DNA of 64,000 bases from Metallyticus violacea (lineage: Eukaryota > Arthropoda > Insecta > Mantodea > Metallyticidae): NCBI GenBank assembly GCA_030762175.1, contig CM060834.1, positions 33,416,501 to 33,480,500 of the forward strand, read 5' to 3'. The position numbers and the translations under genes were made by a program. The notes under the pieces were generated by a model. That model had not been told where the DNA came from and made no database searches. It saw only the letters and a program-made list of their open reading frames with translations. Numbering within the stretch: the stretch's first letter is position 1; every line of letters starts with the position of its first letter. Below are positions 46,270-59,349 of this stretch, in pieces.

Positions 46270-49200
46270 ATCATTTGGTGATGAAATAAGCAATGGAGCA
46301 TTATTGTGAATATTCGGTAGTATGGCATTTGTCTCCATGTTGATCAGAATCATTAATTATGCTAACAATCTTCCGGAATTTTCAATGAGGAAAACTCAGC
46401 TTGCCTTCATATACGTAGATTATATGTAAATTCTGTAATAAAGAAGAACGTTGATGTTGGAACAAAACGAATTCGTTATTCATGTTGCAGTGTAGATCTG
46501 AATATTCATGACTCATATATGAATATAGTCACCCCCTTGGTCTACAGATGCGGCAACGGTCTAATATGACACGTGTGCCATTTAAATGTTCAAACTGCCC
46601 GTTCTAGGGTTCCTTTCAGTGAGTAATAATGGGAACTCTTCAATAGCACGCCTTGCTCTCCAAAATGTCATGAAGTTGATAACACAAAAGATATTTGTGG
46701 ACTGGCGCACAGTTCGTTTGGGAAATCCAAGGCTAGTTCTGACTCTGATTGAGGGGCTTGACAACTTTGTCCAAGACATTTTCTTTATGCAAGTGGCTAT
46801 TGATTTTTATATCCCTCTAATAGAAATGGAATCGTCGAAACAGGTTAATGGCAAGCCTGACCCGGTCATAAATTGAGCTTCCTGATTAGTGAGCATATAT
46901 TGTAATTTTTGCTATCTTTTTTTAACTGTGATGATTTTTCATTTTTGCACAAAATATTGAGAGCTGATAGCGTACCGGTAGGAAATCCTGATTCTTTCTT
47001 AACTTTTTCTAAGTCCACCAATGCTCTAGCCCAAGTTATTTCTTATTTACTTCTGAACACCTGACACAATTTATTTCGAAATATTTACTTAATTGACCAT
47101 TCTTTTTGGCTTAAAACGACATTTGTTCTAATTCTCTGCTTATGACTTTTCAGCAACTTAAATACACTTACATTTTCACTTGACTTTTCTTTAACGCGCT
47201 TTTCCATCTTACTTAGCACTCATTTATATGCATTACTTATTATTTTTGTACTATCGTTATTGAAGTTAATTTTTTTAAAATTGTAACATTATATAAACTA
47301 TTTGAGAGACCAGAATATATTTTGTAATTAAAAGCACTCCTATAAGAAAAAACAAGTGTGTTGCTACGACACTTCTTTTGTTTCAATATAAACAGTTGAT
47401 TAGTGACAGTTCAATTTGTATGGTTCAGAATGATGTACACACGTTATTGAATAATTTTTAATAAGTAGATGGTGACCAAAGAAGATTTTGCAGAGGTTGA
47501 AGAGGAATGGAGAACCAGCTGTGCAAATATAAAACCGGAAATATTTAAAAGAAGGTATGAGAATATACCAGTAATATACTATAAATGTTCGTAAAAGTGG
47601 TTCGATAATATTGGTTAAGAATATCATTTTTTTCGTTTTTACTGTAATCCTTCACTATTAACACATACATGTGTATCATATAAAAGCAAATTAAATGCTC
47701 ACATATCATTTAAATCAATTTGTTAGTTATGTTATATATATGCCATTTACACATCGCACGATGCAAGCCATTTTCTCTCTTCTCTCTGTTTTTTGTTGAA
47801 GTTACTAACATCTAATAATATTATATATTTTTTCTTCTTTAAAAACTGAAGTTTATATTAGTTAATCCTTGCTTTGCTTTCATTGGCATTGTAAATCCAA
47901 CTGGCTCCATTCGCAACATCTTTTACATTCCATTTAGAGACATTAAATTTCCCCATTTTCTTATTTTCATATGTATTAATAGCATTTCAGAATACATGTG
48001 AGATTACGTTAGGTTAGGTTTGTTTTAGTTCTTCCGCTTTGTACAAAGCAAGTTGGTTGCATTTGTTACGGATTGCGACGAGCGTCACTAATTTATTTTC
48101 CTATTAATTATTACTGAGTTAGAATTCATGCTATATTTTTCATTTAGTTTAGGTTAGGTTAGTTTTTACGTTTTTTATAAATTTGTTGTATTTATTTCGA
48201 ACTGTGACTAGAAGAATTAATCGAAGCGAATAGAAGCCTAGTCAACATAGTTTACAATGAAATATAACAAGAATTCAGTTAGCAAAGCCATTTCTCTTTT
48301 ATTACTTACAACAATGCGTTGTTGTTTTTTTTTCCCTCTTATTCCTTCCCATACTCCGTAATTCCTGATACGCATAATTCGTAATTTCCTTTCCATCATT
48401 ACCATAGGATGGTTTACTTATCTTTCCGTTTGTGTTTAAGTGGTGATACTTTTAGAACGTCACATAGTTCATTACTATACCTCACAGCACACGTTCCTAC
48501 CTTAAACTGTGTATGAAAGTAAATGTATATAAGACGGATGGGTTGTTTACAAGCTTTCAAACTGCTAACATAGTGTTATTCTGTACCTCCTATCTTCATT
48601 TTTACTCGATTTCCACAATTATTGATCTCTAGGTAAGTTGGACTTTCCTTAACGAACCGTTATCAAATAGTTATATGTGGAAAATGTGAAAATAAACTTG
48701 AAAACTTTAGGGGCTTATTTTGTATTAACAAGAAAAGCGTTGAAGTCTCCGGTCATTTGTGAACAGAATATTCTGTGTTAAAAACTGTAAAAGGTGTAAA
48801 TGACTGTAGTTAATGTAAGATTTCGTAAATGCAGTTTTTCCAAAAGTTCATAGGTTTTTGAATGAAGTTCCCAACGAAACTGCACAAATTTACTGTAATG
48901 TTTAGTTTTCTAAATAAGGTTTAGGTCGCTGTCCGTACATTATCTTAACAGCACTGTTATCCTTGGCCAATGTACAAGACATGAAAACAGAGTCAATAAT
49001 TGTAATTGTCGAACAATTACGTTTGTCTACTAATATTTCAAAATAGGCTATTGTTTCACAGTTTCCAAAGACAAAAGGAAATTCTATATTCCTTTAAAAC
49101 AAAAGACACATTGCTATGTATTTAAAGTTAGGCAGTATTTTAATCATATCAGACATTAACATGTTAATACATCTTTCACACATTTTGACACAGTTATTAC

Positions 49201-49480
49201 GGCCCATCTCCACTGAAATATAAATATAATGTAATATGCTGCAAACTTAATTATCATAATGTTTCATATATTGTAATTAGTAATGTCGATATCATATATG
49301 TATAGGTAATACGACATAATGTTAACATGCCAATTGAACGTCAATTAAAGAGAAAGTCTCTAGCTTTTTGTTACGTTAGCTTAGAAAGCCAAGAGGACTA
49401 CAAAACTCTTTACAATAAACCCAAGGGTCGAGCGTTATGCCACGTTTAAAAGAGCTGCTGTTACAGGGTTCATAAACTGA
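46270..49480. other. No gene established; weak coding-like traces at 46.6-47.2 kb
   Basis: A minus-strand frame from about 47202 reads MEKRVKEKSSENVSVFKLLK and stops; another minus-strand patch reads TWARALVDLEKVKKESGF (about 47015-46960). Frames at 46582-46876 on both strands are unidentified. These could be parts of one decayed transposase, but no catalytic block is visible. The rest, including TTAGGTTAGG-like words near 48010 and 48150, shows nothing. Confidence 0.25.
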
Positions 49481-49484
49481 AGGA

Positions 49485-49560
49485 CTTCTAAATCCGCTGG
49501 GGCTTTGAACCCGACAACCCTTGTGATCAAATGGTTTAAGAGCTGCCCCATGCAATTTGA
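49485..49560 (-). repeat. tRNA-like sequence, possible SINE fragment
   Basis: The minus strand gives CAGCTCTTAAACCATTTGAT, then AAGGGTTGTCGGGTTCAAAG, which resembles the anticodon-to-B-box part of a tRNA-derived SINE. Stems do not close. Confidence 0.35.
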
Positions 49561-49564
49561 GTTT

Positions 49565-50925
49565 CTTTCAGGGATCGCCAGGTAGAGTGAGGCTACTTGA
49601 GTGCATTGGGGTACTGGGAGAAACCAGTAATCAAGTAATGCATTTGCAGGTAGCAGCTTGCAGTTAGTTTGAGAGAGTTTTAGTCATTGTGCGTTCGTGT
49701 ATTACTCGATGCTTTCATTGTGTGTAAATTGTGTGCTAATTGTCTTTTTGTTAGTTATGCTACTACCAGATACAGGATCTCACAATGACAAAAAAAAAAC
49801 GTGGTCCGTGTGTTCTTACCGAAGAATAGTTCAATTAAATACAGGAATGCCCTACGCAGATGCAGGCAATGTATTGCCGCCGAGGAGCATAATGTTGAAC
49901 ATATTTTGTCACAGATGAGTGATTAGTAATATCTGTTTTCAATACAGCATTATGTTATGCTTTCGGTAAAAATATATTAAAATAAAAATGCTAACTTTAC
50001 GCGAGGCGACTCTATCTCCGCTTTTCCGATTGCAGCGGCTGCACTTCACCAGCAGCCAACCTCGCTCAAGCGGCCTGTAACTCAAATAACCCCATTGTTT
50101 TAACTCAGCAGATTATTGATTGTGAGTATGTTACTTGAACAAAAACAAAATGATAGACAAAACATCTAGGACACAGCGTAGCAATGAGTGGTGATGCAAA
50201 AAATGTGATTTGTTGTGTAGTAAGCCAATGCCAGGGTTTTTATAATATATGTGCAATTAAAGCTACCTCTTACTTTTTAAAAAACAAACATTTCAATATA
50301 AATAACTATCTACGTCATAAAATTTACTTATCAATTAATTCCCAGTTCCTCTTGGCCCAGTGAAACACATTTTGTGCACTGAGGTGGGACATGCAAACTC
50401 ATTAAATTATTCAGTATAACAGATATTTGCAAACACGAGGATAATGCAATGACTAAAAGTTAATTTTCCCAAAGTTTTCATCACACCAGTTACCCTGTCT
50501 AATCTCGTCCTCGTTGCTAATAAGGGAGTTAAGGCAGTAATTGATATTGGTTCTTTGCCTATAAACTTGCATCAAGCTATCAGAAGTTAATTAAAAACGT
50601 TGTCTAGAAAACACCGCTTCTTCCCTCCTTCGATGAAGGAGGAACTAACACTTTCAGTGTCAAAAAAGCTATTCAGTTGGTAGACGAAAAAGTTGGTGTA
50701 TATGTACTCCTATTGGGAAAAAGATGTGACCGTTTCCAGTGTCGGTGGCATTCGGTAAAGTTGCATTCAAATTAGAGCGAATTTTGTTTTTTGTTCGTTA
50801 CGTTTCCATTCCTCGTTTGTAATATATAATAATCGTAACTCGTAAAGAAAATGCCACAAAAACACACCAACTTAACTTGCCGTCTACAACTAACTGGATC
50901 AAGTATTGTATTGCACATAGACGGG
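49565..50925. other. No gene seen
   Basis: Mixed AT-rich DNA. Short frame at 49697-49918 is unidentified. Confidence 0.4.
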
Positions 50926-50926
50926 G

Positions 50927-50967
<41 letters not shown>
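50927..50967 (+). repeat. Poly(A) tract, 41 bases
   Basis: Uninterrupted A run following ACGGGG. No clear flanking direct repeat, unlike the tract at 40.9 kb. Confidence 0.9.
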
Positions 50968-50968
<1 letters not shown>

Positions 50969-51054
50969 AATCTATCAAGTGTTGGATATAAAACATGTTT
51001 TAGATGAAGTTTATTTATTCGTTAATAAAACTTTCAAAAATAAGTAAAGAAAAA

Positions 51055-51108
51055 GAAGGAGATTAAACCTACGACCTCTAGCTCTGTTGGTCCATAGGAT
51101 ACCGCTAA
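51055..51108 (-). repeat. tRNA-like sequence
   Basis: The minus strand contains CAGAGCTAGAGGTCGTAGGT then TTAATCTCC, resembling the variable-loop-to-B-box part of a tRNA. It is too short and unpaired for a functional gene. Confidence 0.3.
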
Positions 51109-51489
51109 TAATAACTTCGTACATGCAAAACGTTTTCCGATGAAATCATATAACACAATCCAAGCTTACTCGACATAAAACTCTTGATAGTCATCGTATG
51201 CGACTAGACGCTTTGCCGAAGTGAACTTGGGGCAATCTTTTTGTGTTAAGATGCACATAAAGTTAATTTAAGTGGAGGCAGACGACATTGAGGATTGGAA
51301 AGCGTGTAGCATAAAAAAAATTATGCAAGCAGAAATTTGTTAAACAAATTAGAGACGACAGAAAGCCTTCTCTCTCATCCTTTGGGGTGGGGGTAACATT
51401 AACTGCTATCACCACAGAATCAATACGAAGAGATTAGGGTTCCAAATTCCACTTGTCAAGAGAAGGGAGGAGAATCACTACACGGAAAA

Positions 51490-51770
51490 TGTGTACAGTT
51501 TTATTAATGGGACAGAGGTTTACTTAGAATCCTGGAATTTTAAACGACACTTGGTTTACATATGTAGGATGGTTCCCTTTTCAGCGCATACATTAACTGT
51601 CAAAACACGCGTATATGGGCAACAGAATCCTTATGCTATGCCTGAAGATCCACTGTGTTCACAGAACACGGAGTATGATGTAGGGGTCTTGTAGACGAAT
51701 GGTAGGCCATTTTCATGATAGATTAACAGCAGATCCTATTTTGTATCGCTGAAGGTACGTGTATAAATAT
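51490..51770 (+). pseudogene. Tc1/mariner-like transposase fragment (lineage C)
   Basis: The frame 51491-51694 ends with VKTRVYGQQNPYAMPEDPLC then SQNTEYDVGVL. This matches the NxRIWGxENPHxxxExPLHSxKVTVWCGL segment between the first and second catalytic acids of insect IS630/Tc1-type transposases, with the TVWCG core mutated. Upstream AHTL could be the remains of the AHFxLxG block. After the stop at 51694, GRPF..INSRSYFVSL hints at the GPYFFE...RYxxxL continuation. Confidence 0.5.
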
Positions 51771-51824
51771 TTGCAAGTCATCGTGTACTTAACATAAATT
51801 ATTACAGTTTGGGGCCTCTGGCGA

Positions 51825-52155
51825 GATGGTCATTCCGTTTGATGCCTCACCCTTGTGAACGATGGCACATAATGAAGAAGTATACCCGAACACCCCCTCA
51901 GTGATCGCGGGTTCGAACCCAGCCAGGACCGATGGATTTTTTCGGGCGTAAAAATCCTAAGTATGGCTTCCTTCGGAAGGAAAGTAAAGCCGTGGGTCCC
52001 GTGTCGTACATTTACGGCACGAAAAAGAACCTCAAGCCTGAAAGAGAGGCCTCTGAGCAAAATTTGTCGGCCGTTTCACGCCCTGAGTTGAATGGGACGC
52101 TGATGACCTGAGCTGTTAAAGAGCGTCCATAAATAAATACATCAAAAAAAAAAAA
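51825..52155 (+). mobile_element. SINE1 copy with an atypical head
   Basis: From 51901 (GTGATCGCGGGTTCGAACCC, B box) through the tail (GCGTCCATAAATAAATACAT then A14) this is standard SINE1. The A-box half differs: instead of TGGTGTAGTGG there is GGCCTCTGGCGAGATGGTCA, which itself resembles another tRNA 5' half, with about 45 extra bases before the B box. Confidence 0.8.
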
Positions 52156-53269
52156 AACCTCAGCTTCTGGAATGTTTCACATTTCCGAGAAAATTCCAGC
52201 CTGTGATCGATTTAAATTGTCCATAAAGCGGTGAATGGATGGAATTGCCTAATATGCTAACATAACTAGGGTTGCATCTTTCGCCACCAATTCTACTTGG
52301 AAAAATATTCCACGCATTCATTTTGTATTGTAGAATAGCTTTAAAACCGTATTTATGACACAAGTGTTTTGGTAACAATGATATTCTTCATGGTGGTCTC
52401 AGTTGGGCGTCCGGGCGTTCATCTTCGGTGCATGGATCATCCAACTCGGCTTGGAGTTGTGTTTAATTAGTATAAGAATTGGTCACGTTAACGGCATCGT
52501 ATCTGGCACGTATGTTGCTTGCCAACAATGGTGTCTTTCAGTGTCACAACTTTTCGCGTAAAATGTAGGTTATTTAAAATACTCTCTATGGAATTCTGCA
52601 GTCGTGTACTCAAAGGCAGCTCATGTGAAAAGGATACTCCAACAAAGACATACTTATTGAATATTGGTTTGATTCCACTAGCTTGACTCTACCAAAGGTA
52701 ATTGAAACAAAGGAAGTTGGGAGTGATCCTTGAAGTATGTGTGGAGTAAAATGAACCCTATGGAATCTGGCAGCCGTCAACCAGGCATGTCTAGTGAACC
52801 CTTATCATTGCCGTTCAAGTGTGCAAAGTACTAGTACAGTTAGAGATGAACATTTCTTACTTGACAACAGATTGCCATTTACTGTTTATTACCAAAAGTC
52901 TCTTAAGCATTATCGTACTTTTTCTGTTTGAAAAGCATCCAGATAATACTGCCGCAGTATCCTCATTAACCATCGGAAGGTCAAAGAACTCAACAATAAT
53001 GTGCTGCAGCTATAGATAAACTGCCTATCGACGCCACTCCACATGGAGTTTGCATTGCTATTGACCGAGGATCTTGAATATCATGTCTAGCATATGGCAA
53101 AGATAATCTGTGCAAATATGTGGTTCTTGAACTACATGATAAGTAAAGGTCGATCTTATCTCTAGTGGTATCTGCTCCAGTTATCCTTCAAGTCACTCAT
53201 ACAAGTATTGGTGTAATAGTTCAGGTCATTGACAGGCTTCTAGAAGGTAACGCAGTACCTTCACGCCTG
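52156..53269. other. No gene seen
   Basis: Mixed sequence with several short frames, none identified. The right end may include the decayed 3' end of the neighbouring mariner. Confidence 0.35.
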
Positions 53270-54010
53270 TCAGATTCTTGATAACTCAGATTTTATCTCA
53301 TACGCATGTACTGATGTTTCACATGTATTTAATACCACAAAGTTTTTAAACTAAGTGTAGGGACGTAGATCTCCATTGTATGGTTTAGGTTAAAAACTGT
53401 TTCGGTCTCACATCTATTTGTTTACCTGCCCTGAGAAACATTGTTTGTCTTCTGCAAAATTCTAATCCCACAAATGTTCTTTCAAATGCCCGAATAACTG
53501 TAAGTATAACGGCGTCGGATCCGGACAGGCTGGTGCTTCCACATTTACAATTACAGATCGCACTGTGCGCATTCGTGTGGAGATGGGCGTTTTCTGAAGC
53601 AACTATACTCCTATTGAAAGACGTTTTCGGCGTTTCAACTTTTTCACCACATGTCACTGTATCGAACACTGATCCTAGTGTAACACTTTTTCTGGAGGTG
53701 CACCAATGACATCCCAGAAGATCACCAGAATGACTTTCTCAGTGGAAGCCAATGTTTTGATTTTTTCCTTTCTTTTTTCCCTCCTCGGCTGCAGACAAGG
53801 GTATTTCACTAACCGGTTGTGTCTTACTTTCTGGTTCATAATGGCGAGCCCATTCGTCTCCTGTCAATTCATGCAGAAAACTACTCCATCACGAGCATGA
53901 CATCAGCTTCGCACGCTTGTGATCGCCGGACAGCTGCCTTGGAATCCATCTACACACTACCCTATTCCAGAGATAATCTACGGTAATATTTCAACAACAT
54001 TAAATCGCCT
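53270..54010 (-). pseudogene. Mariner transposase pseudogene
   Basis: Minus-strand blocks in order are CRWIPRQLSGDHKRAKL (about 53960), FLHELTGDEWARHYEPESK (about 53880-53820, holding the first catalytic acid in TGDE), VILVIFWDVIGAPPEKVL (about 53735-53680), a broken second block (RTVRSVI where HDNARPH is expected) and LQLFGHLKEHLWD (about 53495) after a corrupted YSPDLAP motif. Then comes NFAEDKQ. All are landmarks of mariner transposase in the correct order: WVPRQL, VTGDETW, VFWD, HDN, YSPDLAP, FGxLKxxL. The 94-codon open frame at 53385-53669 is a shifted frame through this pseudogene. No terminal repeats were found. Confidence 0.75.
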
Positions 54011-54011
54011 A

Positions 54012-55100
54012 TAGGCACGAATTCCGTACTTTATCTGTTATTTCACTGTCTCGTTTCCCATTTTGTCTTTCGTTTTTTAACCTCTGCACCCGTTAACACA
54101 TTGTTTGCTGACTAGGCAACTATCTCCTCACTTTCTTTTTTCTGTAGATTTCAGAAAGTTTACAGTTGATCTTTCATGGTACGAATCGTCAGAGGAGCTG
54201 CTCCGCAGGCGCAAACAACTCAAACCTCACGTGTTAAGGAGCGATTTTGCATTCCTAAATAAGCTCTTTTATTATGCATGGAACTCATGAACATAAGAGT
54301 AAATTTTCTGTTATTTAATGGATTTCCTTAGTATTTTTGTTATACTGGTCAAGTCTTTCACAATGATAGTTAAAGTAGTGCTTGAGGCTATAGATATTAA
54401 ATGCTTATTTCAGAAGAGGGTAAAGAATTCTCTGCGCTGGTAGGCAATATCGCTTTATGTGTTCAAAGGAGGAGCTACAAAGTTTTGAAGGGTAATCTAA
54501 AGTTGAGGATATATTAAATAATTAATAACCTCTACAGTATAGCTCAGATAAACATCCACCTACTGTTTTATAAGTATTTTGGAAAGTAACGTGAAAATTA
54601 AAAGGTGTTTTTTTTATAGAAAATGCTGCGCTACTAAACATTTTTTATTTTTAATTGAAAACAGAACACTATTACAATTAATATTTTGTAAATTCACAAC
54701 ATAATTAACTAGAATTGTAATAATGTGCTATTATTTAACAGTTGCGCTATATGTCTAACAAAATTATTTTATAAAACATTTCAAAAAATCTCTCTATCAC
54801 TGGAGCATCACAAACAAAACCCAGGCCTACATTCTCACGTGTTTGGGAAAGCGTGGAAATGACGAAAAAATCGTCTATATTAATACCATTTGTTTAGTAC
54901 ATTCAGTTTAGTATATTCGATCCAATGACGTATTTTGCATTGCTTCTAAGGGATGCTTTCAACGGAATAAATGCATTTGTTGTTGATTTTCGGGGACTAT
55001 AAATTCTGACTCTTTTGTAAGAAGTTCTATGCTTTGAAACAAAGACCAAAATAATTTTATTGCTTCGTTTATTGTACTTTTCATCTACTTACAACTCATT
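54012..55100. other. No gene seen
   Basis: AT-rich between a mariner and the next transposon. Confidence 0.4.
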
Positions 55101-55101
55101 G

Positions 55102-55941
55102 TACTCTGCGATCTGTTTTGTTTTCCCCCAAAGTGTTTTGCTTATGGGCGAGGTTGCCGCTCGTGAGCCTGTAGGCTGAACAAACGGATCTCGGTGGTTA
55201 GCGGGAGGGTAAAATAATTAAACAAACCAACCCTAAAACAACAATGAATTTAAGAGGCTCATTACTTACCAAATTATCAAATGAGGTGTTGAAATTGCCT
55301 TCATTCTCCATACGTTTTTGGCATCTCTTTACGAAATTATTCCTCACTTGATATAGTTCATTTTGAGAAATCGGGACAATTTCTTGACGAATGTTATCTT
55401 TGAGGTTTTGTATGTTATGCGGGTTCGTCTTGTACACGGCATTTTTTTAATTCACCCCAGAGATAATAATCACAGGTTGGTAAATCGGGAGACCGAGCGG
55501 GCTACAAATAACTCTGTCTTATGGAAACACATTATGAGTTGTTCTCATGCATTTACTCGAATTGTGAGCAGTAGCAGAGTTCTGTTGAAAAAAAAAAAAA
55601 AATCAAGATCACACTCCCTATCGGTATATTCTCTGAAAAAAGAGGTTAGGATGGCATTCACATAAGTAACAGAATCAGCTGTATGCTAAAAACAAATTGG
55701 CCCTATGACTCTTTCACCATTGAGTTAACACATATGAATCGTGTATAAAGACACGCTGTGCCGTTGTAAAAACATGAGGCGTAATACTGTTTATGTATAC
55801 TGTTGAATTAAGAAACGAACAACACAACACAACACGCACCCGGGAACAGCTGCGCTACGACTGCGACAGTCAGCAAGGTGAAAAGGTAAGCAAGCAGGCT
55901 TGCTACCCCCTCCACGGTCCGGCAAATGATTGGAGGCTCGC
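55102..55941 (-). mobile_element. Lineage A DNA transposon, internally deleted (copy 2)
   Basis: Minus-orientation relative of 37881-38672 along almost its whole length: 5' block from 55941 (complement GCGAGCCTCC..., AGCAAGCCTGCTTGCTTAC, GCTGTTCCCGGG) and 3' block to 55102 (complement CACCGAGATCC, GAGCGGCAACC, CAAAACACTTTGGGGGAAAA). The coding remnant has TTHNVFP, a corrupted RSPDL block, and an open C-terminus (55437-55198) with NPHNIQNLKDNIRQEIV and NNFVKRCQKRMENEG. Those pieces are the C-terminal helices that follow the third acid in this lineage. A T15 run (plus-strand A15 at 55586) interrupts the middle. Confidence 0.8.
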
Positions 55942-55944
55942 TAA

Positions 55945-58900
55945 TAGGAAAAACCCCGCGCAACGGAAGACAGCATCACTGATCACACTATATTTAATTG
56001 ACTAACTGCGCTTAATTGTTTATATTATTATTCAAGTTTATAAGTATATAGGCCTAAATATTCTGAATGATATTTGATAAAGCTAATAATTTTATGAATG
56101 CATTTAATTAGGTTAATATGTACAAAATTAAGTTGACATGTACTTAATTAGTTTGATGTATTTAATTGGACTGGTGAATATTTAACCACATTGACATGTT
56201 TTTAGCTAGGTGAAATGTATTTATTTAACTTAACTGTTTCTTTTTTAAGTATTTTGCTCTAAATATTTTTTATTATTCTTTACTGCCACTGGCAGTAATT
56301 ACAGTTAATAAATACATACATTTGTTGTGAAAATTTGTTCATTAGTGGCTATGTTGAGCATTCCGCTGAAGGCTACTCTTGGGTCTTTCACATCTTATTT
56401 GTTAATTTGTTATTTTCCCTCGCTATTGATGTTAATTGATGTTGCACTAATGCTAATGAGTCTCCATGAAAAATCTGTTTAATGTCAGGCATGGATCTAC
56501 CAAACATGTAGTTTTCATTTTGCTTACAAAGTGGATTTCGGCGAATGGTCTGAAGCACTGTTTTGACCGTCTGTAAAGTAATATATATCTTGTAATATAT
56601 AGTTGCTAGACTTTAGTCTTCAGTACAATAATGTCTCCTGGATTTATTTTTAATGTAGCAAAAACAACATTTGTTGAAATATTGTCATTGTTTCAACAAC
56701 TTGAAACACACTGGATTTTTTTTTACTACACTTGAGCAGCTTTTGGTTTGCTATAACCTGTTTTATGTTTTCATTTGATATAGAGAACCAGCTTAAGCAC
56801 TTTTCGAGTTGGATAATGGTCCGATTGGCATACGAGTAGTTAAGATAACATTTACCTTATCTGTTTTTTTTTTATTTCGTGTTATGACTAACAACATAAG
56901 TGATAAAACTAATATTGGTGAAACTGAGGTTCGGTTTTCCAAAATAGCGAGTTAGCAACATTTCACTACAGTAGTTATAAATTCTAGCAGGATTTTTGTG
57001 AATGGTGGTTACCATCTTAATTGAAACACGTAAGCTCTTTCGTATGTACCGTACTGCAGGACAAACAACTGAATGACGAATGATAAAATATTATGAAATC
57101 AAATTATTTAAAACTTGTCAATCTAAATAACTGCCTATTTAAAATACATGTAATATAAACAATGCAATTTGGATAGGGAAGTTTAGATTTCACCTTTTCA
57201 TCCTTACCCTCAGACACTCTCATCCTTACGACATTCACCTTTTGAAAAGTATTCAGTTGTTGTCTTATCTTGGCAATATAGAGTGTTATTATCCTTATTT
57301 GAATTTGATGGAATAAAATTACGATTTATGAGCATTTAATGTAATAATGTAATGTAAGCGGATTGGACAGGAGTTTCGTAGTAAGGTTTATTATTGTAAT
57401 GTTAATAATAATTGTAATATTATTCAAAATAGTTTACATCCTGCAATTGAATAATAATTTTTTTTTACTCTGTCCAAATTTAAACAGCAATTACTATGGG
57501 CTTCTAGTTAATGATATAAAACAAAATATGTGATAAACGTTAAATCATCTTTCTAATTGAAGTATCGAAAGGAAAAAAGGCATAACTTGGAATTGCAAAG
57601 TAAAGAGTTTGCAGGGAGGTGGTGAAACCTACTATTTTATCAACTTATGTTTCAAACTTCCTCCTCAAATTCTAAATTTGCCTGTATTTGATTTAAATTA
57701 AAATTAATTTAAATATGTGGTACTTAGACTAGTAAGATTTTAAATTAATGCTGTTCCTATTATTAAAAGGAAATTTATTTTTGCTACCTATAAGTAAGCT
57801 GAACATATTTTTAGTGAAACGTCGTTTCTAGACTTTATTCCTTTTAGATCACTATTCGCATGTTTAAGGTTACAGACAGAATGTGATATAGCGCAGTTTT
57901 GCACTATGCTAAGATTAACAGCCAAGAGTCTTTCGAGTAGATGCACGCGCTAAATGTCACAACGTAGCACACCTTGAACCTGATTATTATCTAAATTGCT
58001 AGGATAAGGCCATTGAGATTGTCGTTCTTTAAGTGTTTCGTGTATCTGATTTTTTCCTGTCTCTTTCTTACCATGTACTCAGGTATCTAAAGTAAGCGTG
58101 AAGTGTGCGATTGTTGTACATAAGTCTGATTGTATGTATGTCTCAAATACTTTTTAGCTACTTTCGAAATCCCTTCTGACTTTAGCCGCTCTACATACAA
58201 CATGCATTCATCTGCCAGCAACGGAACGTTTAAAAACATTCCTTCACCATATTTTAACGTTTAGGAACGTGAAGATAAATATTTTAATATAAAGTTGATT
58301 TTATCGCTTAAATAATATGTGTATTTTAGTCTTTTTTGTTCCATATACGAAAACCCTTGACCAACCGAAACACGTTTTGTACAGTTACTATTTAGAATGA
58401 GAGGAAACATTTAGAGTAACTTAAATTTGGTACAAAATATTCTTTTATAATTTCATCTCCTTTAGCACATAAAAAATAAAAGTCTGTTTCAAGTGTTTAT
58501 TCAATAGGGGGAAAATTGCAGAATTTTAGTTAAATTCATTCGAAAATTTAGTTTTATAGCGCCTTCTCTGCTGTACCTAATACCATTTCCTAAATGGGTA
58601 AGCAAGTACCAGAATTGTGGAAAATTCTGTGCTGGCTTTTTACAGTAAAAACGTCACGGAACAGGTACACCTTTAGCTCTTTTGAGAGTTCACATTGGCA
58701 TCGCCTGATTCCACAACTGTTAGACACTGTTTGGGCATGTGCTGCTTGTGCTAAGGATATTTTGAACAGGTTTAGCGTATGAACTTGAAGGCATAGGAAT
58801 ACTTCTGTGTAGCTCGAGATTTACTAATACCAACTGAGAAAAACAAAACAGAGAAAACATTTTACCATTCTGGACAACGTGTTTATTGAAATTTACGGCT

Positions 58901-59340
58901 CCTTAGGTAGGATTGTTACATAATTTACAAAATGATTTAGCACTGGCTGAATACGCAAAAACAATTGCTTGAATGAATACACATTAAGCTAGTAAATTTT
59001 AAAATTACTAAAAACACAGAAAAGTGGTCAGTGAAATGTGGTATGGAGTTGCTGCATTTGCCACAAGACAAATGCACGTTGAATAATAAAACAAAATTGA
59101 TATTTTTTTTTTTTTTTTTTGATAATTCACTGCAACATCGGACTGTGGTTGGTCAAAATTCAAACTTTAGTTTCGTTTCATTCGTCGATTTTATGACGAA
59201 TAGTCACTTTATATTATGCTAGTTATCAATACGTTCATATCATAATGCATAATATTACTTTTTAAGCAACATAAAAGCTTTAAAAATGTAAAATTGTTTA
59301 TGAAATGGAAAAACAATGTTTTTCTTTTGTTTCCTAACAA
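55945..59340. other. No gene seen
   Basis: A 3.4-kb AT-rich stretch, the emptiest in the window. Frames are short and I recognise nothing on either strand. Confidence 0.4.
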
Positions 59341-59349
59341 TTTTAGTTT

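Noticed and set aside
48000..48165. TTAGG telomere-like repeats (also TAGGGTTAGGG at 10264)
   Set aside because: Only two or three units each, not an array; such words are common in AT-rich insect DNA.
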